From an uncultured Collinsella sp. (GTDB lineage: Bacteria > Actinomycetota > Coriobacteriia > Coriobacteriales > Coriobacteriaceae), in contig URUW01000133.1 in NCBI GenBank assembly GCA_900551205.1, positions 1-5,476 on the forward strand: a stretch of DNA of 5,476 bases, written 5' to 3'. Positions within the stretch are counted from its first letter, which is position 1; each line of letters begins with the position of its first letter. The position numbers and the translations under genes were made by a program. The notes under the pieces were generated by a model. It ran no database searches. It had not been told where the DNA came from and saw only the letters and a program-made list of their open reading frames with translations. Below, piece after piece: positions 1 through 5,476 of this stretch.

Positions 1-695
1 GCATCGAGTGCCACCTGCGCTTTCTCGGTCGCGGCCTTGCTCGCACCCAACGCCGCGCGATAGGCGTCGGCAAGCGCAGAGGTGTCGGCCTGGCCGCGCG
101 CCACGCACACATCGTCCATGCCGCCCGGCAGCTGGCTCGATAGCTCCAGCAGGTCGCGCACCAGACCTTTGATGGTGGTACCGGCGCCAAACGGCCCGCC
201 CTCGCCCGCCATGGGATACCAAGCGTAGAGGGCCTTAAGCGAGGCGGCGAGCTCAGGCGCGGCATCGGGCGCCGTCGCGCGCCCCAGCACATGCTCGACA
301 GCCTGATCCATAAGCTCATCGGTATCGGTGAGCACCGTGAATTCGGGATCGATGCCCAGCTCCAGCGCGTGCGCGCGCAGGATACGCGAGCACATACCGT
401 GAATGGTCGAAATCCAAGCGTCGTCGACGGTCAGGGCCTCTTCGTCCATACCCTCTTCGATAAGCGCGCGACGCACGCGGTCGCGAATCTCGGCCGCGGC
501 ATCTTTGGTAAAGGTAATGGCGAGCACCTGATCCAGATGCTCGACAAACGGACCGGATTCGGGCGAGAGCGCGTAGACGATGCGGCGCGTAAGGGTAAAG
601 GTCTTACCCGAACCGGCGCCCGCCGAGACAAACAGCGGACGGTCGAGCGTTTTGACGATCTGCAGCTGTTGCGGCATCAAAGTCGAAAGATCCAT
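1..695 (-). CDS. addA: AddA-like UvrD/Rep-family helicase (helicase-nuclease subunit), N-terminal part
   Basis: Reading the minus strand from the ATG at 695-693 gives 231 open codons that run off the window edge, so only the N-terminus of a protein usually over 1100 residues is seen. It starts with a Q-motif-like segment (Gln10), then the Walker A motif AGAGSGKT at residues 25-32 (Lys31), motif Ia (ITFTKDAAAEIRDRV, about 60-74) and the segment STIHGMCSRILRAHALELGI at about 96-115. These are characteristic of superfamily 1A helicases and close to the AddA/RecB form. In this family the subunit translocates 3'-5' on single-stranded DNA and carries a second, C-terminal nuclease, which is not visible here. 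The start is supported by AAGGAGGGA at 706-714, ten bases upstream. The preceding gene encodes the AddB-like partner and ends three bases before this ATG, so both are likely made from one mRNA with coupled translation. A solitary UvrD or PcrA is less likely given the partner and the His-Gly-Met-Cys segment. Confidence 0.85.
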   Translation of the reverse strand, partial: MDLSTLMPQQLQIVKTLDRPLFVSAGAGSGKTFTLTRRIVYALSPESGPFVEHLDQVLAITFTKDAAAEIRDRVRRALIEEGMDEEALTVDDAWISTIHGMCSRILRAHALELGIDPEFTVLTDTDELMDQAVEHVLGRATAPDAAPELAASLKALYAWYPMAGEGGPFGAGTTIKGLVRDLLELSSQLPGGMDDVCVARGQADTSALADAYRAALGASKAATEKAQVALD

Positions 696-698
696 GGT

Positions 699-3600
699 CT
701 ACACGTCCCTCCTTACAAACGTTCCTTCGTGGTTATACGAGCAGCGCGCATGCGCGGCCTGAGCCGACGTCGGGTCGACGGCGGCAACGTTGCCTGCCTC
801 GAGCTCGCGTAGGCGCTCGGCGATGCCGGTCTCCACGCGATCGAGTAGCGCATCGAAGTCCATGCTGCCACCCTCGCCGGGGAAACCTTTCTTAAGGCCC
901 GGGATGCGACCGTCGCCGCGCTCTTCCTCGAGCAGCTCGGTGCTCGCGGCGCCGCGCAACGCCGGCTTGCCGCCCTTGGTCGAAAAGTAGAGCGCCGCGC
1001 GGGTGTCCAAATCCAGCGCCCGACGCATGGCCTGGGCGTAGATGAGCGTCTGGGTATGTGGCGGCAACCAGCGCGGGTCGTCGATGGGCGCCGTGCCCGA
1101 TTCCTCGTCGCGCACCGTGGGGTCGGCGAGCTTAAACTCCTCGACACCCGAACGATGCTTGTAGTCGATTACCACGGCGCGATTCTCGGCATCCACGTCA
1201 ACGCGGTCGATGCGCCCACCGAGTGGCCAACCGGCATACTCGACCTGGAGCTCGTTGAACGCAAACTCCAGATAGCGCGGCGCGAAGGGCGCGAGCGCCT
1301 CGGACTCGTAGGCGAGCACGCCTTCCAACTGCGGCAGAATCTCGGCCACCTGACGCTCCTCCACCGGAGAGAGCGGCACCAGCGGGCCCTCGGTACCGCG
1401 CTTGCCGGCGTGCTCGGCCAGGGTCTCGGCAAAGACCTCGTGCAGCAGCTCCTTGGCGCGCGGCAGGTTCATGGGCGTCACGCGCTCCATGCCCTCCTGC
1501 GGAAGACGCGCATGCAAGTGCTCCAGCACGTCATGGACAAAGTTGCCTTTCTCCATGTTGCCAAAGCCCGCATCGATGGACTGAGGTTTGACGCGATACG
1601 AGACGAACCAGCATAACGGGCAGGTGGAATAGGCCTCGATCTGCGAGGCGGACGTCAGGCGCGGCACGAGTGGCGCGTCCTCGCCCTCGCCATCGCGACG
1701 ACGCAGGACCAAATACGGCACGGCCTCGGCACTCAGATGCTGAGGGGCTTCACAGGTCACGCGCTCGCACTTGAGACCTTCGCCTGCCGCGGGATCGAAG
1801 TCCCTTACGATATCACCCTCACCCACGCACTTCGCCTTGTCGGCGCCAGCGGCCTTAGCGTCACCAGTGGCCTCGTCGGCGTCAGCGGCCTTAGCGTCGG
1901 CGGCGGCCTTAGCAGCTTCAGCGGCCTCGGTATGCGCCCGCAACTCGGTCCACACGGCAGCCGGATAGCACTCGCGCGCCTGGCGATCGTGCGTCACGCG
2001 CGCAAGCGCAACCGGGCCGCGTGCCGCCTGCATCGCGTGGCCAAAGCGCATGCGCAGCAAGGCCGCGGGCTCAAGCGTCACACCCTCGCGACCAAGGCTC
2101 GCCGCCAGCGTGGCCAGCGGCCCCTCCTCGTGTGAGAGCGGATAGCTGCCCAGATCGACATCGGCAAACAGCACGGCATCGTAGCTGCCGGGGCGCAGAG
2201 CCGCCGCATCGGCAAGCGAAGCAAAACGAACCTGAGCACGTGGCGCACGGTCAACCTCGTAGGTCTCGTAATCGTAGGCGGTGCCACGCTTGTCCACCCT
2301 GGTGCGAACGCCATCGAGCACGGGCACGGTCGCGGCCTGCGACACGTCGAGCGCGCGGGCGCCATTCATAAGGATGTCGATGACGTGGCGCAGCAGGGCC
2401 ACCTCCGCCTGGCGACGGGCCTGGCCATCCAAGCTGCCCAGCGAACGATCGGGCAACGCCTCGGCAACGGCAAGCATGGCCTTGAGCGCCGTCACGGGCC
2501 TGTCGCGCCACAGCGCCTGGAACACGTCCGAAACCACACACGGCACGTTCTTAAACCAGTTCTCGTCGCTCGCCGCCTTGCGCGCCCCCCTCACCTGGCC
2601 TTGGACACTCTGCAGCAGGCTCTTAACGCCCGCGGTAGTCTTGCTACGCGAGAGACGCATATTCTTATCGAAGGTACGGGCATTGACGGCATCAGCGCCC
2701 GAAAGCGGGCTGTAAATCCAGTCGGTAAGCTCCGGCGCGGGCCACCACTCGGTCTTTGACGCCGCACCCTCATCGGCGGCCTTCATGCGCTCGATCAGGC
2801 CGGCAAGCGCCGCAAACTGCCTGCCCGCAATGGATTGGGAAAACGCCGTGAACTCAACTGTCTCGGCAGCGATATGACGAGCTGCCAGACGAGAGGCGAG
2901 CTCACCGAACAGCTGGGGTGCCCGAGCAGAAACAACGAGCACGCGCACGGGGTCGGCGGGCGTTGCAGTGGCTTTATCGGCCTTGGACTCCTTGTACGCT
3001 TTCACCAACTTATCGATGGCGTCCGCATAGACATGAGCACGGGCATGGGGGCCGGCGACCTCAATAAAGGCAGGCTGAGCGGCGGTCCCGCAAGCGGCAT
3101 CAGACGCGACGGCGTCCTCCCCCAGCGGCGCGACCTCAAACAGCACACCGCGGGCATCAAATGCCACGGCAAGCTCCTCGCGCATCGCCGCCTGCTCGCG
3201 GGCAAGCAGCACGACGACCTCTCCCCCATTGTTCGCCACGGCAGACAGTAGCTCGAGCAGTGCGTACGTAAACGACGTGATACCGCGCACGCATACGGCG
3301 CGGGTGCACGCCGGCAGGCTATCGGCCAGGACACCGGCCATAATGTCGGCCGCCTCGCAGGGCTCGACCATATCTCGACGGTCCAAACCGTCCGCATATG
3401 CGCGCAAAAGCTCGAACACACGAGCCTCGGCATCGCTTTTTGGCTCAGGCTGGCAATTGTTTCCACGGCATCGCTCGGCCGTCGTCCCCGCCACACCCGG
3501 CAGCACGTCGCGGGCCATGCGCGCGAGCATGCGCACCGTGCCCTGACTGCGCGAAAGCGGCTGCAAATCGGCATCGTCGAGACGCGTTACCATGTCCGAA

Positions 3601-3869
3601 AACAGCATCTGGCGTTGCAGGTTGTCCACGAAACCGCGCCCGTCGCCCAAAAGCTCCCAAAGCGAGCGAAGCCACGACGAAGGGGTCTTGTAATCGATAC
3701 CCAGTGAAACCCCAACTTCCGCCGCATCATGACGGCACAGATCGAGCTCGGCAAACGTAGGCGCCAGCAAAACGGCACGCCCGTGGCGGGCAACCAGGTC
3801 GGCGAGCAGCGCCGCCTCGGCATCGCTCAAATCCGCGCCGGCGTTGGTGGTATAGATTCGAACAGGCAT
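699..3869 (-). CDS. addB: AddB-like subunit of helicase-nuclease, PD-(D/E)XK nuclease family protein
   Basis: This 1056-residue protein is somewhat shorter than Bacillus AddB (roughly 1160). The N-terminal two thirds resemble an inactive superfamily 1 helicase: a degenerate P-loop (residues 8-15, TNAGADLS), the following strand AVLLAPTF (32-39), a motif V-like stretch around 562-580 (YDAVLFADVDLGSYP), and a motif VI-like stretch around 621-643. The last third is a RecB-type nuclease with all expected catalytic positions: His779 in GNFVH, Asp888 in GGRIDRVD, Asp902 and Lys904 in VIDYKH, and the QxxxY motif at Gln940-Tyr944. CPLC at 750-753 and a single Cys1043 near the C-terminus recall the iron-sulfur staple of AddB, but one ligand appears to be missing. 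Residues 648-681 are an Ala/Asp/Lys-rich low-complexity insert. Start at 3869: GGAGGA lies just upstream with tight spacing, and the family-like sequence begins at once. The addA-like helicase follows three bases after the stop, so the pair should resect double-strand breaks in the cytoplasm before RecA loading. Catalytic nuclease is near certain; the name addB is inferred from context and architecture. Confidence 0.85.
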   Translation of the reverse strand: MPVRIYTTNAGADLSDAEAALLADLVARHGRAVLLAPTFAELDLCRHDAAEVGVSLGIDYKTPSSWLRSLWELLGDGRGFVDNLQRQMLFSDMVTRLDDADLQPLSRSQGTVRMLARMARDVLPGVAGTTAERCRGNNCQPEPKSDAEARVFELLRAYADGLDRRDMVEPCEAADIMAGVLADSLPACTRAVCVRGITSFTYALLELLSAVANNGGEVVVLLAREQAAMREELAVAFDARGVLFEVAPLGEDAVASDAACGTAAQPAFIEVAGPHARAHVYADAIDKLVKAYKESKADKATATPADPVRVLVVSARAPQLFGELASRLAARHIAAETVEFTAFSQSIAGRQFAALAGLIERMKAADEGAASKTEWWPAPELTDWIYSPLSGADAVNARTFDKNMRLSRSKTTAGVKSLLQSVQGQVRGARKAASDENWFKNVPCVVSDVFQALWRDRPVTALKAMLAVAEALPDRSLGSLDGQARRQAEVALLRHVIDILMNGARALDVSQAATVPVLDGVRTRVDKRGTAYDYETYEVDRAPRAQVRFASLADAAALRPGSYDAVLFADVDLGSYPLSHEEGPLATLAASLGREGVTLEPAALLRMRFGHAMQAARGPVALARVTHDRQARECYPAAVWTELRAHTEAAEAAKAAADAKAADADEATGDAKAAGADKAKCVGEGDIVRDFDPAAGEGLKCERVTCEAPQHLSAEAVPYLVLRRRDGEGEDAPLVPRLTSASQIEAYSTCPLCWFVSYRVKPQSIDAGFGNMEKGNFVHDVLEHLHARLPQEGMERVTPMNLPRAKELLHEVFAETLAEHAGKRGTEGPLVPLSPVEERQVAEILPQLEGVLAYESEALAPFAPRYLEFAFNELQVEYAGWPLGGRIDRVDVDAENRAVVIDYKHRSGVEEFKLADPTVRDEESGTAPIDDPRWLPPHTQTLIYAQAMRRALDLDTRAALYFSTKGGKPALRGAASTELLEEERGDGRIPGLKKGFPGEGGSMDFDALLDRVETGIAERLRELEAGNVAAVDPTSAQAAHARCSYNHEGTFVRRDV
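706..714 (-). promoter_or_regulatory. Ribosome binding site of addA, inside the end of addB
   Basis: The minus strand reads AAGGAGGGA, a near-perfect Shine-Dalgarno sequence, ten bases before the addA ATG at 695. It lies inside the last codons of the AddB-like gene, whose TAG is at 701-699. This arrangement fixes the addA start and suggests coupled translation of the two subunits. Confidence 0.8.
1834..1898 (-). repeat. In-frame 36-bp direct repeat encoding a low-complexity insert of the AddB-like protein
   Basis: A 29-base segment at 1834-1862 recurs at 1870-1898 with two mismatches (positions 1838/1874 and 1846/1882). The period is 36 bases, exactly 12 codons. On the coding strand this gives two related 12-residue units, DAKAADADEATG (658-669) and DAKAAGADKAKC (670-681). 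Further degraded copies of the GCGGCCTTAGC core continue to about 1930 and encode the preceding Ala-rich stretch from residue 648. The segment sits between the helicase-like part and the nuclease domain, so it probably lengthens a flexible linker. Confidence 0.8.
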
Positions 3870-3871
3870 GG

Positions 3872-3877
3872 TCCTCC
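3872..3877 (-). promoter_or_regulatory. Ribosome binding site of the AddB-like gene
   Basis: The minus strand reads GGAGGA followed by only two bases (CC) and then the ATG at 3869-3867. The match to the anti-Shine-Dalgarno is good, but the spacing is shorter than the usual 5-9 bases. The first family-like residues (RIYTTNAGADLS) follow directly, and no better in-frame start is seen close downstream, so this start is retained. Confidence 0.55.
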
Positions 3878-3973
3878 ACTCAAACCGTTCGCAATAATCA
3901 GTGCTTCCATCCTACCCGCCCGCGCGGACACATTTGCCCCACGCCAACAGATTTCCTCCGTCCCCAAGGGATC

Positions 3974-3999
3974 AAAAAACCGCCCCCGAAGGGACGGTT
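3974..3999 (-). terminator. Rho-independent terminator after the YerC/TrpR-like gene
   Basis: Read on the minus strand, AACCGTCCC pairs with GGGGCGGTT in a 9-bp stem that includes one T-G wobble. It closes on a TTCG tetraloop with the favourable C-G closing pair (loop at 3987-3990), and the stem runs straight into a T-tract at 3979-3974. It lies 26 bases beyond the stop of the TrpR-like gene and before the addB start, so the repair operon probably uses its own promoter. On the plus strand the stem has a C-A mismatch and no T-tract, so it is directional. Confidence 0.85.
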
Positions 4000-4025
4000 C
4001 TGCGCAATTCGTTTTTGTCGCTGGC

Positions 4026-4325
4026 CTACTCGCCATCCTCCAGCTTAATGAGGATCTTACGGTAGCCACCATACTCGCCGTTGAGCGCCTTGGACACACG
4101 GCTCACCGTAGTGGACGAAGCGCCGGTACGGGCCTGAACCTCAACATAAGGCTCGCCCTCGTCCAGGTAACGCGCGACCTGCAGACGCTGCGATAGATCG
4201 CAAATCTCGCGCGGCGTGCAGATATCGGTCAAAAACGCTTGGATATCTTTCTCGTCATCCAAAAGACTAAATGCGTGGACCAGCTGCTTGACATCAGGCT
4301 TGTCAAACATGTTCTCGATATTCAT
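4026..4325 (-). CDS. YerC/YecD family TrpR-like DNA-binding protein
   Basis: The 99-residue product matches the length and pattern of the YerC/YecD family, small all-helical proteins related to the tryptophan repressor TrpR. The diagnostic stretch is the FLTDICTPREI...LSQRLQVARYLDEG region (31-57). It is followed by a helix-turn-helix at about 58-81, where Thr67-Gly-Ala-Ser-Ser-Thr-Thr-Val-Ser-Arg76 forms the turn and recognition helix, and then the family's YGGYRKIL-like tail (85-92). The protein presumably binds DNA as a dimer in the cytoplasm. Its target and ligand are not established for most members, and nothing here shows that it senses tryptophan: no trp genes are in the window. The start at 4325 is supported by GGCGGTGATC at 4336-4327, which matches 9 of 10 bases of the extended anti-Shine-Dalgarno complement. 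The gene is monocistronic, with its own terminator and divergent from the membrane-protein gene. Two dyads in its leader could be autoregulatory sites, which is inference. Family assignment is confident; the regulatory role is not. Confidence 0.88.
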   Translation of the reverse strand: MNIENMFDKPDVKQLVHAFSLLDDEKDIQAFLTDICTPREICDLSQRLQVARYLDEGEPYVEVQARTGASSTTVSRVSKALNGEYGGYRKILIKLEDGE

Positions 4326-4326
4326 C

Positions 4327-4336
4327 GATCACCGCC
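4327..4336 (-). promoter_or_regulatory. Ribosome binding site of the YerC/TrpR-like gene
   Basis: The minus strand reads GGCGGTGATC one base before the ATG. It differs from the full anti-Shine-Dalgarno complement GGAGGTGATC at one position. The pairing core lies at a normal distance from the start, so this supports the ATG at 4325-4323. Confidence 0.6.
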
Positions 4337-4372
4337 AAACCCGCCAAAAGGCATCGAAGTTGATACTGACAT

Positions 4373-4389
4373 CGGGCATCGTTCGCCCG
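4373..4389. repeat. Second dyad in the leader of the TrpR-like gene
   Basis: CGGGC (4373-4377) and GCCCG (4385-4389) are inverted repeats around a seven-base spacer. The unit resembles the neighbouring dyad: both begin with GGGCAWCG (4374-4381 and 4402-4409) and both end with GCCCGT (4385-4390 and 4422-4427). A five-base arm is short, so chance is possible in GC-rich DNA. Confidence 0.35.
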
Positions 4390-4401
4390 TTCTATGCAAT
4401 A

Positions 4402-4425
4402 GGGCAACGCCTGTGGCTTTTGCCC
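4402..4425. repeat. Imperfect dyad at the predicted transcription start of the TrpR-like gene
   Basis: GGGCAA (4402-4407) is complementary to TTGCCC (4420-4425), with an inner GCC/GGC pair (4409-4411 and 4415-4417) around a three-base loop. There is no T-tract on either strand, so it is not a terminator. Its place at the predicted transcript start fits either a repressor operator or a protective 5' hairpin. Confidence 0.5.
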
Positions 4426-4430
4426 GTAGC

Positions 4431-4461
4431 AGTTTAGCACACCACCAAACTAAAGCGACAA
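4431..4461 (-). promoter_or_regulatory. Candidate extended -10 promoter for the TrpR-like gene
   Basis: On the minus strand, TGCTAAACT (4439-4431) contains an extended -10 TGn followed by TAAACT, which matches the consensus TATAAT at four of six positions. A weak -35, TTGTCG (4461-4456), lies 19 bases upstream. Transcription would begin near 4425-4422, giving a leader of about 100 bases that starts within the dyad at 4402-4425. The long spacer and weak -35 keep confidence low. Confidence 0.35.
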
Positions 4462-4635
4462 GACTCTCTGCCAGCGGCGCGTTTTTCAGGACGAACGCCG
4501 TTTAGAAACCGAATGCGCACGTAAGCTCCACGAATATTTGAGACAATGGGCGCCCAAACACCGCGGCGTGCCCGCGCAACCATCCAAGTCGCCACCGCAA
4601 GCCGCTTCACGCGACGCCAGCAACCCCGGCGCAAG

Positions 4636-4641
4636 AAAGGA
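4636..4641 (+). promoter_or_regulatory. Ribosome binding site of the membrane-protein gene
   Basis: AAAGGA lies eight bases before the ATG at 4650. It supports this start over the out-of-frame ATG at 4645, which is too close and leads into a frame without family-like sequence. Confidence 0.5.
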
Positions 4642-4649
4642 TTCATGCC

Positions 4650-5015
4650 ATGCGCTTTATGCTTAACTGGCTCTTCACCTCGATCGCCATCGCGATCGCC
4701 ACGTTCCTCGTTCCCGGCATCCAGCCCTTCGGTTTTGCCGAGGCCTGGGTCTGTTTCGCCTTCGTGGGACTGTTCCTGAACATCGTCGATTCGCTCGTCA
4801 AACCGTTCCTGACGGTCATCTCGCTGCCGCTCACCATCATTACCCTGGGCATTTTCCAGCTTGTCGTCAACAGCCTTATGCTTGAGCTCGCAAGTTACCT
4901 GTCGGTCAACCTGCTGGGCGCCGGCATTTCCATCTCGAGCTTTGGCTCGGCCTTTATGGGCAGTATCCTGGTGTCCATCATGCGCAGCATCCTCGATGGC
5001 GTCGCCGAGGGCTAA
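4650..5015 (+). CDS. Small integral membrane protein, PF04020 type (phage holin family 4 / DUF360-like)
   Basis: The 121-residue product is strongly hydrophobic, with about four predicted membrane segments: roughly 5-22, 31-48, 53-78 (possibly continuous or re-entrant) and 95-115. The central stretch, NIVDSLVKPFLTVISLPLTI followed by TLGIFQLVVNSLML (44-78), is the hallmark of the PF04020 family of short bacterial membrane proteins, including the Asn...LysPro pair (Asn44, Lys51-Pro52) and the LP...TLG pattern (59-67). Length agrees with the family (about 110-130). Database names call it a holin, but chromosomal members in Actinomycetota and Bacillota generally lie outside prophages. No endolysin or other phage gene is nearby here, so a lytic role is unlikely and the function is unknown. 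The gene stands alone on the plus strand, divergent from the TrpR-like gene and convergent with the Rrf2 gene, with a strong hairpin 42 bases after its stop. Confidence 0.85.
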   Translation: MRFMLNWLFTSIAIAIATFLVPGIQPFGFAEAWVCFAFVGLFLNIVDSLVKPFLTVISLPLTIITLGIFQLVVNSLMLELASYLSVNLLGAGISISSFGSAFMGSILVSIMRSILDGVAEG

Positions 5016-5056
5016 AACGGCCGCTCCGACCGCGCCCATCTCAACAGCCCAAAACA

Positions 5057-5087
5057 AAGGCCGCCCATCGCAAAAATGGGCGGCCTT
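5057..5087. terminator. Bidirectional terminator between convergent genes
   Basis: AAGGCCGCCCAT (5057-5068) pairs perfectly with ATGGGCGGCCTT (5076-5087) in a 12-bp stem around a seven-base loop. On the plus strand the stem is followed by CTAATTTG, a modest T-rich tail serving the membrane-protein gene. On the minus strand the stem ends in TTTGTTTT, serving the Rrf2-family gene, which stops at 5158. Placement between two converging genes supports use from both sides. Confidence 0.85.
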
Positions 5088-5157
5088 CTAATTTGTCAAG
5101 TCTCAGAAGGCAAGACAATCCACCATTTCTACCCCGTCCCCAAATGGCAGGTGTGGG

Positions 5158-5476
5158 TTAGATGACGTAGTCGTAGCCTTCGTTGGGAGCGACAAGTTGA
5201 TCGAGTGTCACACCGTCGAGGTAGTCGTTGATGAGCTTGTCGAGGTTCTTCCACACGTCAAGCGTGGGGCACTCATCCGAACGCGAGCAGCCCTTGCAGT
5301 CGCCATCCAGGCAGGCGACCGGCGCCAGACTACCCTCGGTCAGGCGCAGAATCTCGCCCACCGTGTACTGCTCGGGAGGGCGCGTGAGCACGTAGCCACC
5401 GCCCTTGCCACGCATGCCCGAGAGCATGTTGGCGCGCACGAGCGTGGCCAAGATGTTCTCGAGATATTTCTCGGAA
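5158..5476 (-). CDS. Rrf2-family transcriptional regulator with four-cysteine cluster, C-terminal part
   Basis: The reading frame is open to the window edge, giving 105 codons (to 5475) and TAA at 5160-5158. Family members are about 135-165 residues, so roughly 30-50 N-terminal residues, including the first part of the winged helix, lie outside. Numbering from the first visible codon, SEKYLENILATLVRANMLSG (1-20) is the recognition-helix region, RGKGGGYVL (22-30) is the wing, and EILRLTEG (41-48) begins the dimer helix, all typical of Rrf2/CymR/IscR proteins. Cysteines at 55, 60, 63 and 69 (spacing x4, x2, x5) lie where IscR and NsrR carry iron-sulfur ligands. The tail TLDVWKNLDKLINDYLDGVT resembles CymR-like members. 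Likely roles are control of iron-sulfur, cysteine or redox genes, by family inference. Its targets, often isc/suf or cysteine genes, would lie outside the window. A TTG at 5451 is not the start, because conserved residues precede it. Family is confident; cofactor and regulon are unknown. Confidence 0.87.
   Translation of the reverse strand, partial: SEKYLENILATLVRANMLSGMRGKGGGYVLTRPPEQYTVGEILRLTEGSLAPVACLDGDCKGCSRSDECPTLDVWKNLDKLINDYLDGVTLDQLVAPNEGYDYVI

Larger units (their letters stand above)
4326..4649. other. Divergent intergenic region between the TrpR-like and membrane-protein genes
   Basis: This 324-base stretch separates two divergent genes. Its left part carries the ribosome binding site, two dyads and a candidate promoter for the minus-strand TrpR-like gene. 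Its right end carries AAAGGA at 4636-4641, a plausible ribosome binding site for the plus-strand gene at 4650. Between about 4462 and 4630 I see no convincing gene, RNA or repeat. Open frames crossing this part have no ribosome binding site or family-like sequence. I could not identify a credible sigma-70-type promoter for the plus-strand gene. Confidence 0.6.

Noticed and set aside
291..812. Plus-strand open frame of 173 codons
   Set aside because: It lies antisense to the AddA-like and AddB-like genes, has Arg/His-rich composition typical of shadow frames in GC-rich DNA, and shows no family-like sequence.
1056..1616. Plus-strand open frame of 186 codons
   Set aside because: It is antisense to the nuclease domain, whose catalytic motifs are clear in the minus-strand frame; it has no ribosome binding site or recognisable domain.
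3827..3910. Possible 27-codon leader peptide on the minus strand, overlapping the start of the AddB-like gene
   Set aside because: It begins at an ATG without well-placed ribosome binding site, has no regulatory codon run and no attenuator hairpin, and most of it is a different frame of addB.
3909..3914. TAGGAT as a -10 element for the AddB-AddA operon
   Set aside because: It matches four of six consensus bases, but no -35-like hexamer sits at 16-18 bases, so the operon promoter remains unassigned.
3827..3999. CRISPR, tRNA or riboswitch in the gap before the AddB-like gene
   Set aside because: No repeated spacers, cloverleaf or known aptamer core is visible; the only structure is the terminator hairpin of the TrpR-like gene.
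4434..5057. Minus-strand open frame of 207 codons
   Set aside because: It is antisense to the well-supported membrane-protein gene, with an Asp/Glu/Arg/Gly-rich composition expected from the complement of a hydrophobic coding sequence.

Overview
The window is GC-rich, densely coded bacterial chromosome. Codon bias, protein style and the gene set suggest an actinobacterium of class Coriobacteriia, perhaps Collinsella or a relative. That placement is inferred from protein character and gene neighbourhood, not from a marker gene. Nothing points to phage, plasmid or insertion-sequence DNA.

Layout: (1) Positions 1-3869, minus strand, hold a two-gene DNA break-repair operon. The upstream gene encodes a 1056-residue AddB-like protein with an intact C-terminal PD-(D/E)XK nuclease. 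Its stop codon is followed three bases later by the start of an AddA-like UvrD/Rep-family helicase, of which only the first 231 codons are in the window. (2) Positions 4026-4325, minus strand, encode a 99-residue YerC/TrpR-like DNA-binding protein, followed by a strong UUCG-loop terminator that separates it from the repair operon. (3) Positions 4326-4649 are a divergent intergenic region with a candidate promoter and two dyads in the probable leader of the TrpR-like gene. (4) Positions 4650-5015, plus strand, encode a small membrane protein of the PF04020 type. (5) Positions 5057-5087 form a hairpin placed to end transcription from both sides. (6) Positions 5158-5476, minus strand, hold the C-terminal part of an Rrf2-family regulator with four clustered cysteines; its start lies beyond the window.

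How they work together: the AddB-like and AddA-like proteins should form one helicase-nuclease that resects double-strand breaks for RecA-dependent repair. The other three genes appear to be independent transcription units with no visible link to it. I found no new multi-gene system. The points most worth a second look are in the AddB-like protein (degenerate P-loop, incomplete iron-sulfur cysteine set, repeat-built Ala/Asp/Lys-rich insert), the paired dyads before the TrpR-like gene, and the four-cysteine pattern of the Rrf2 protein.
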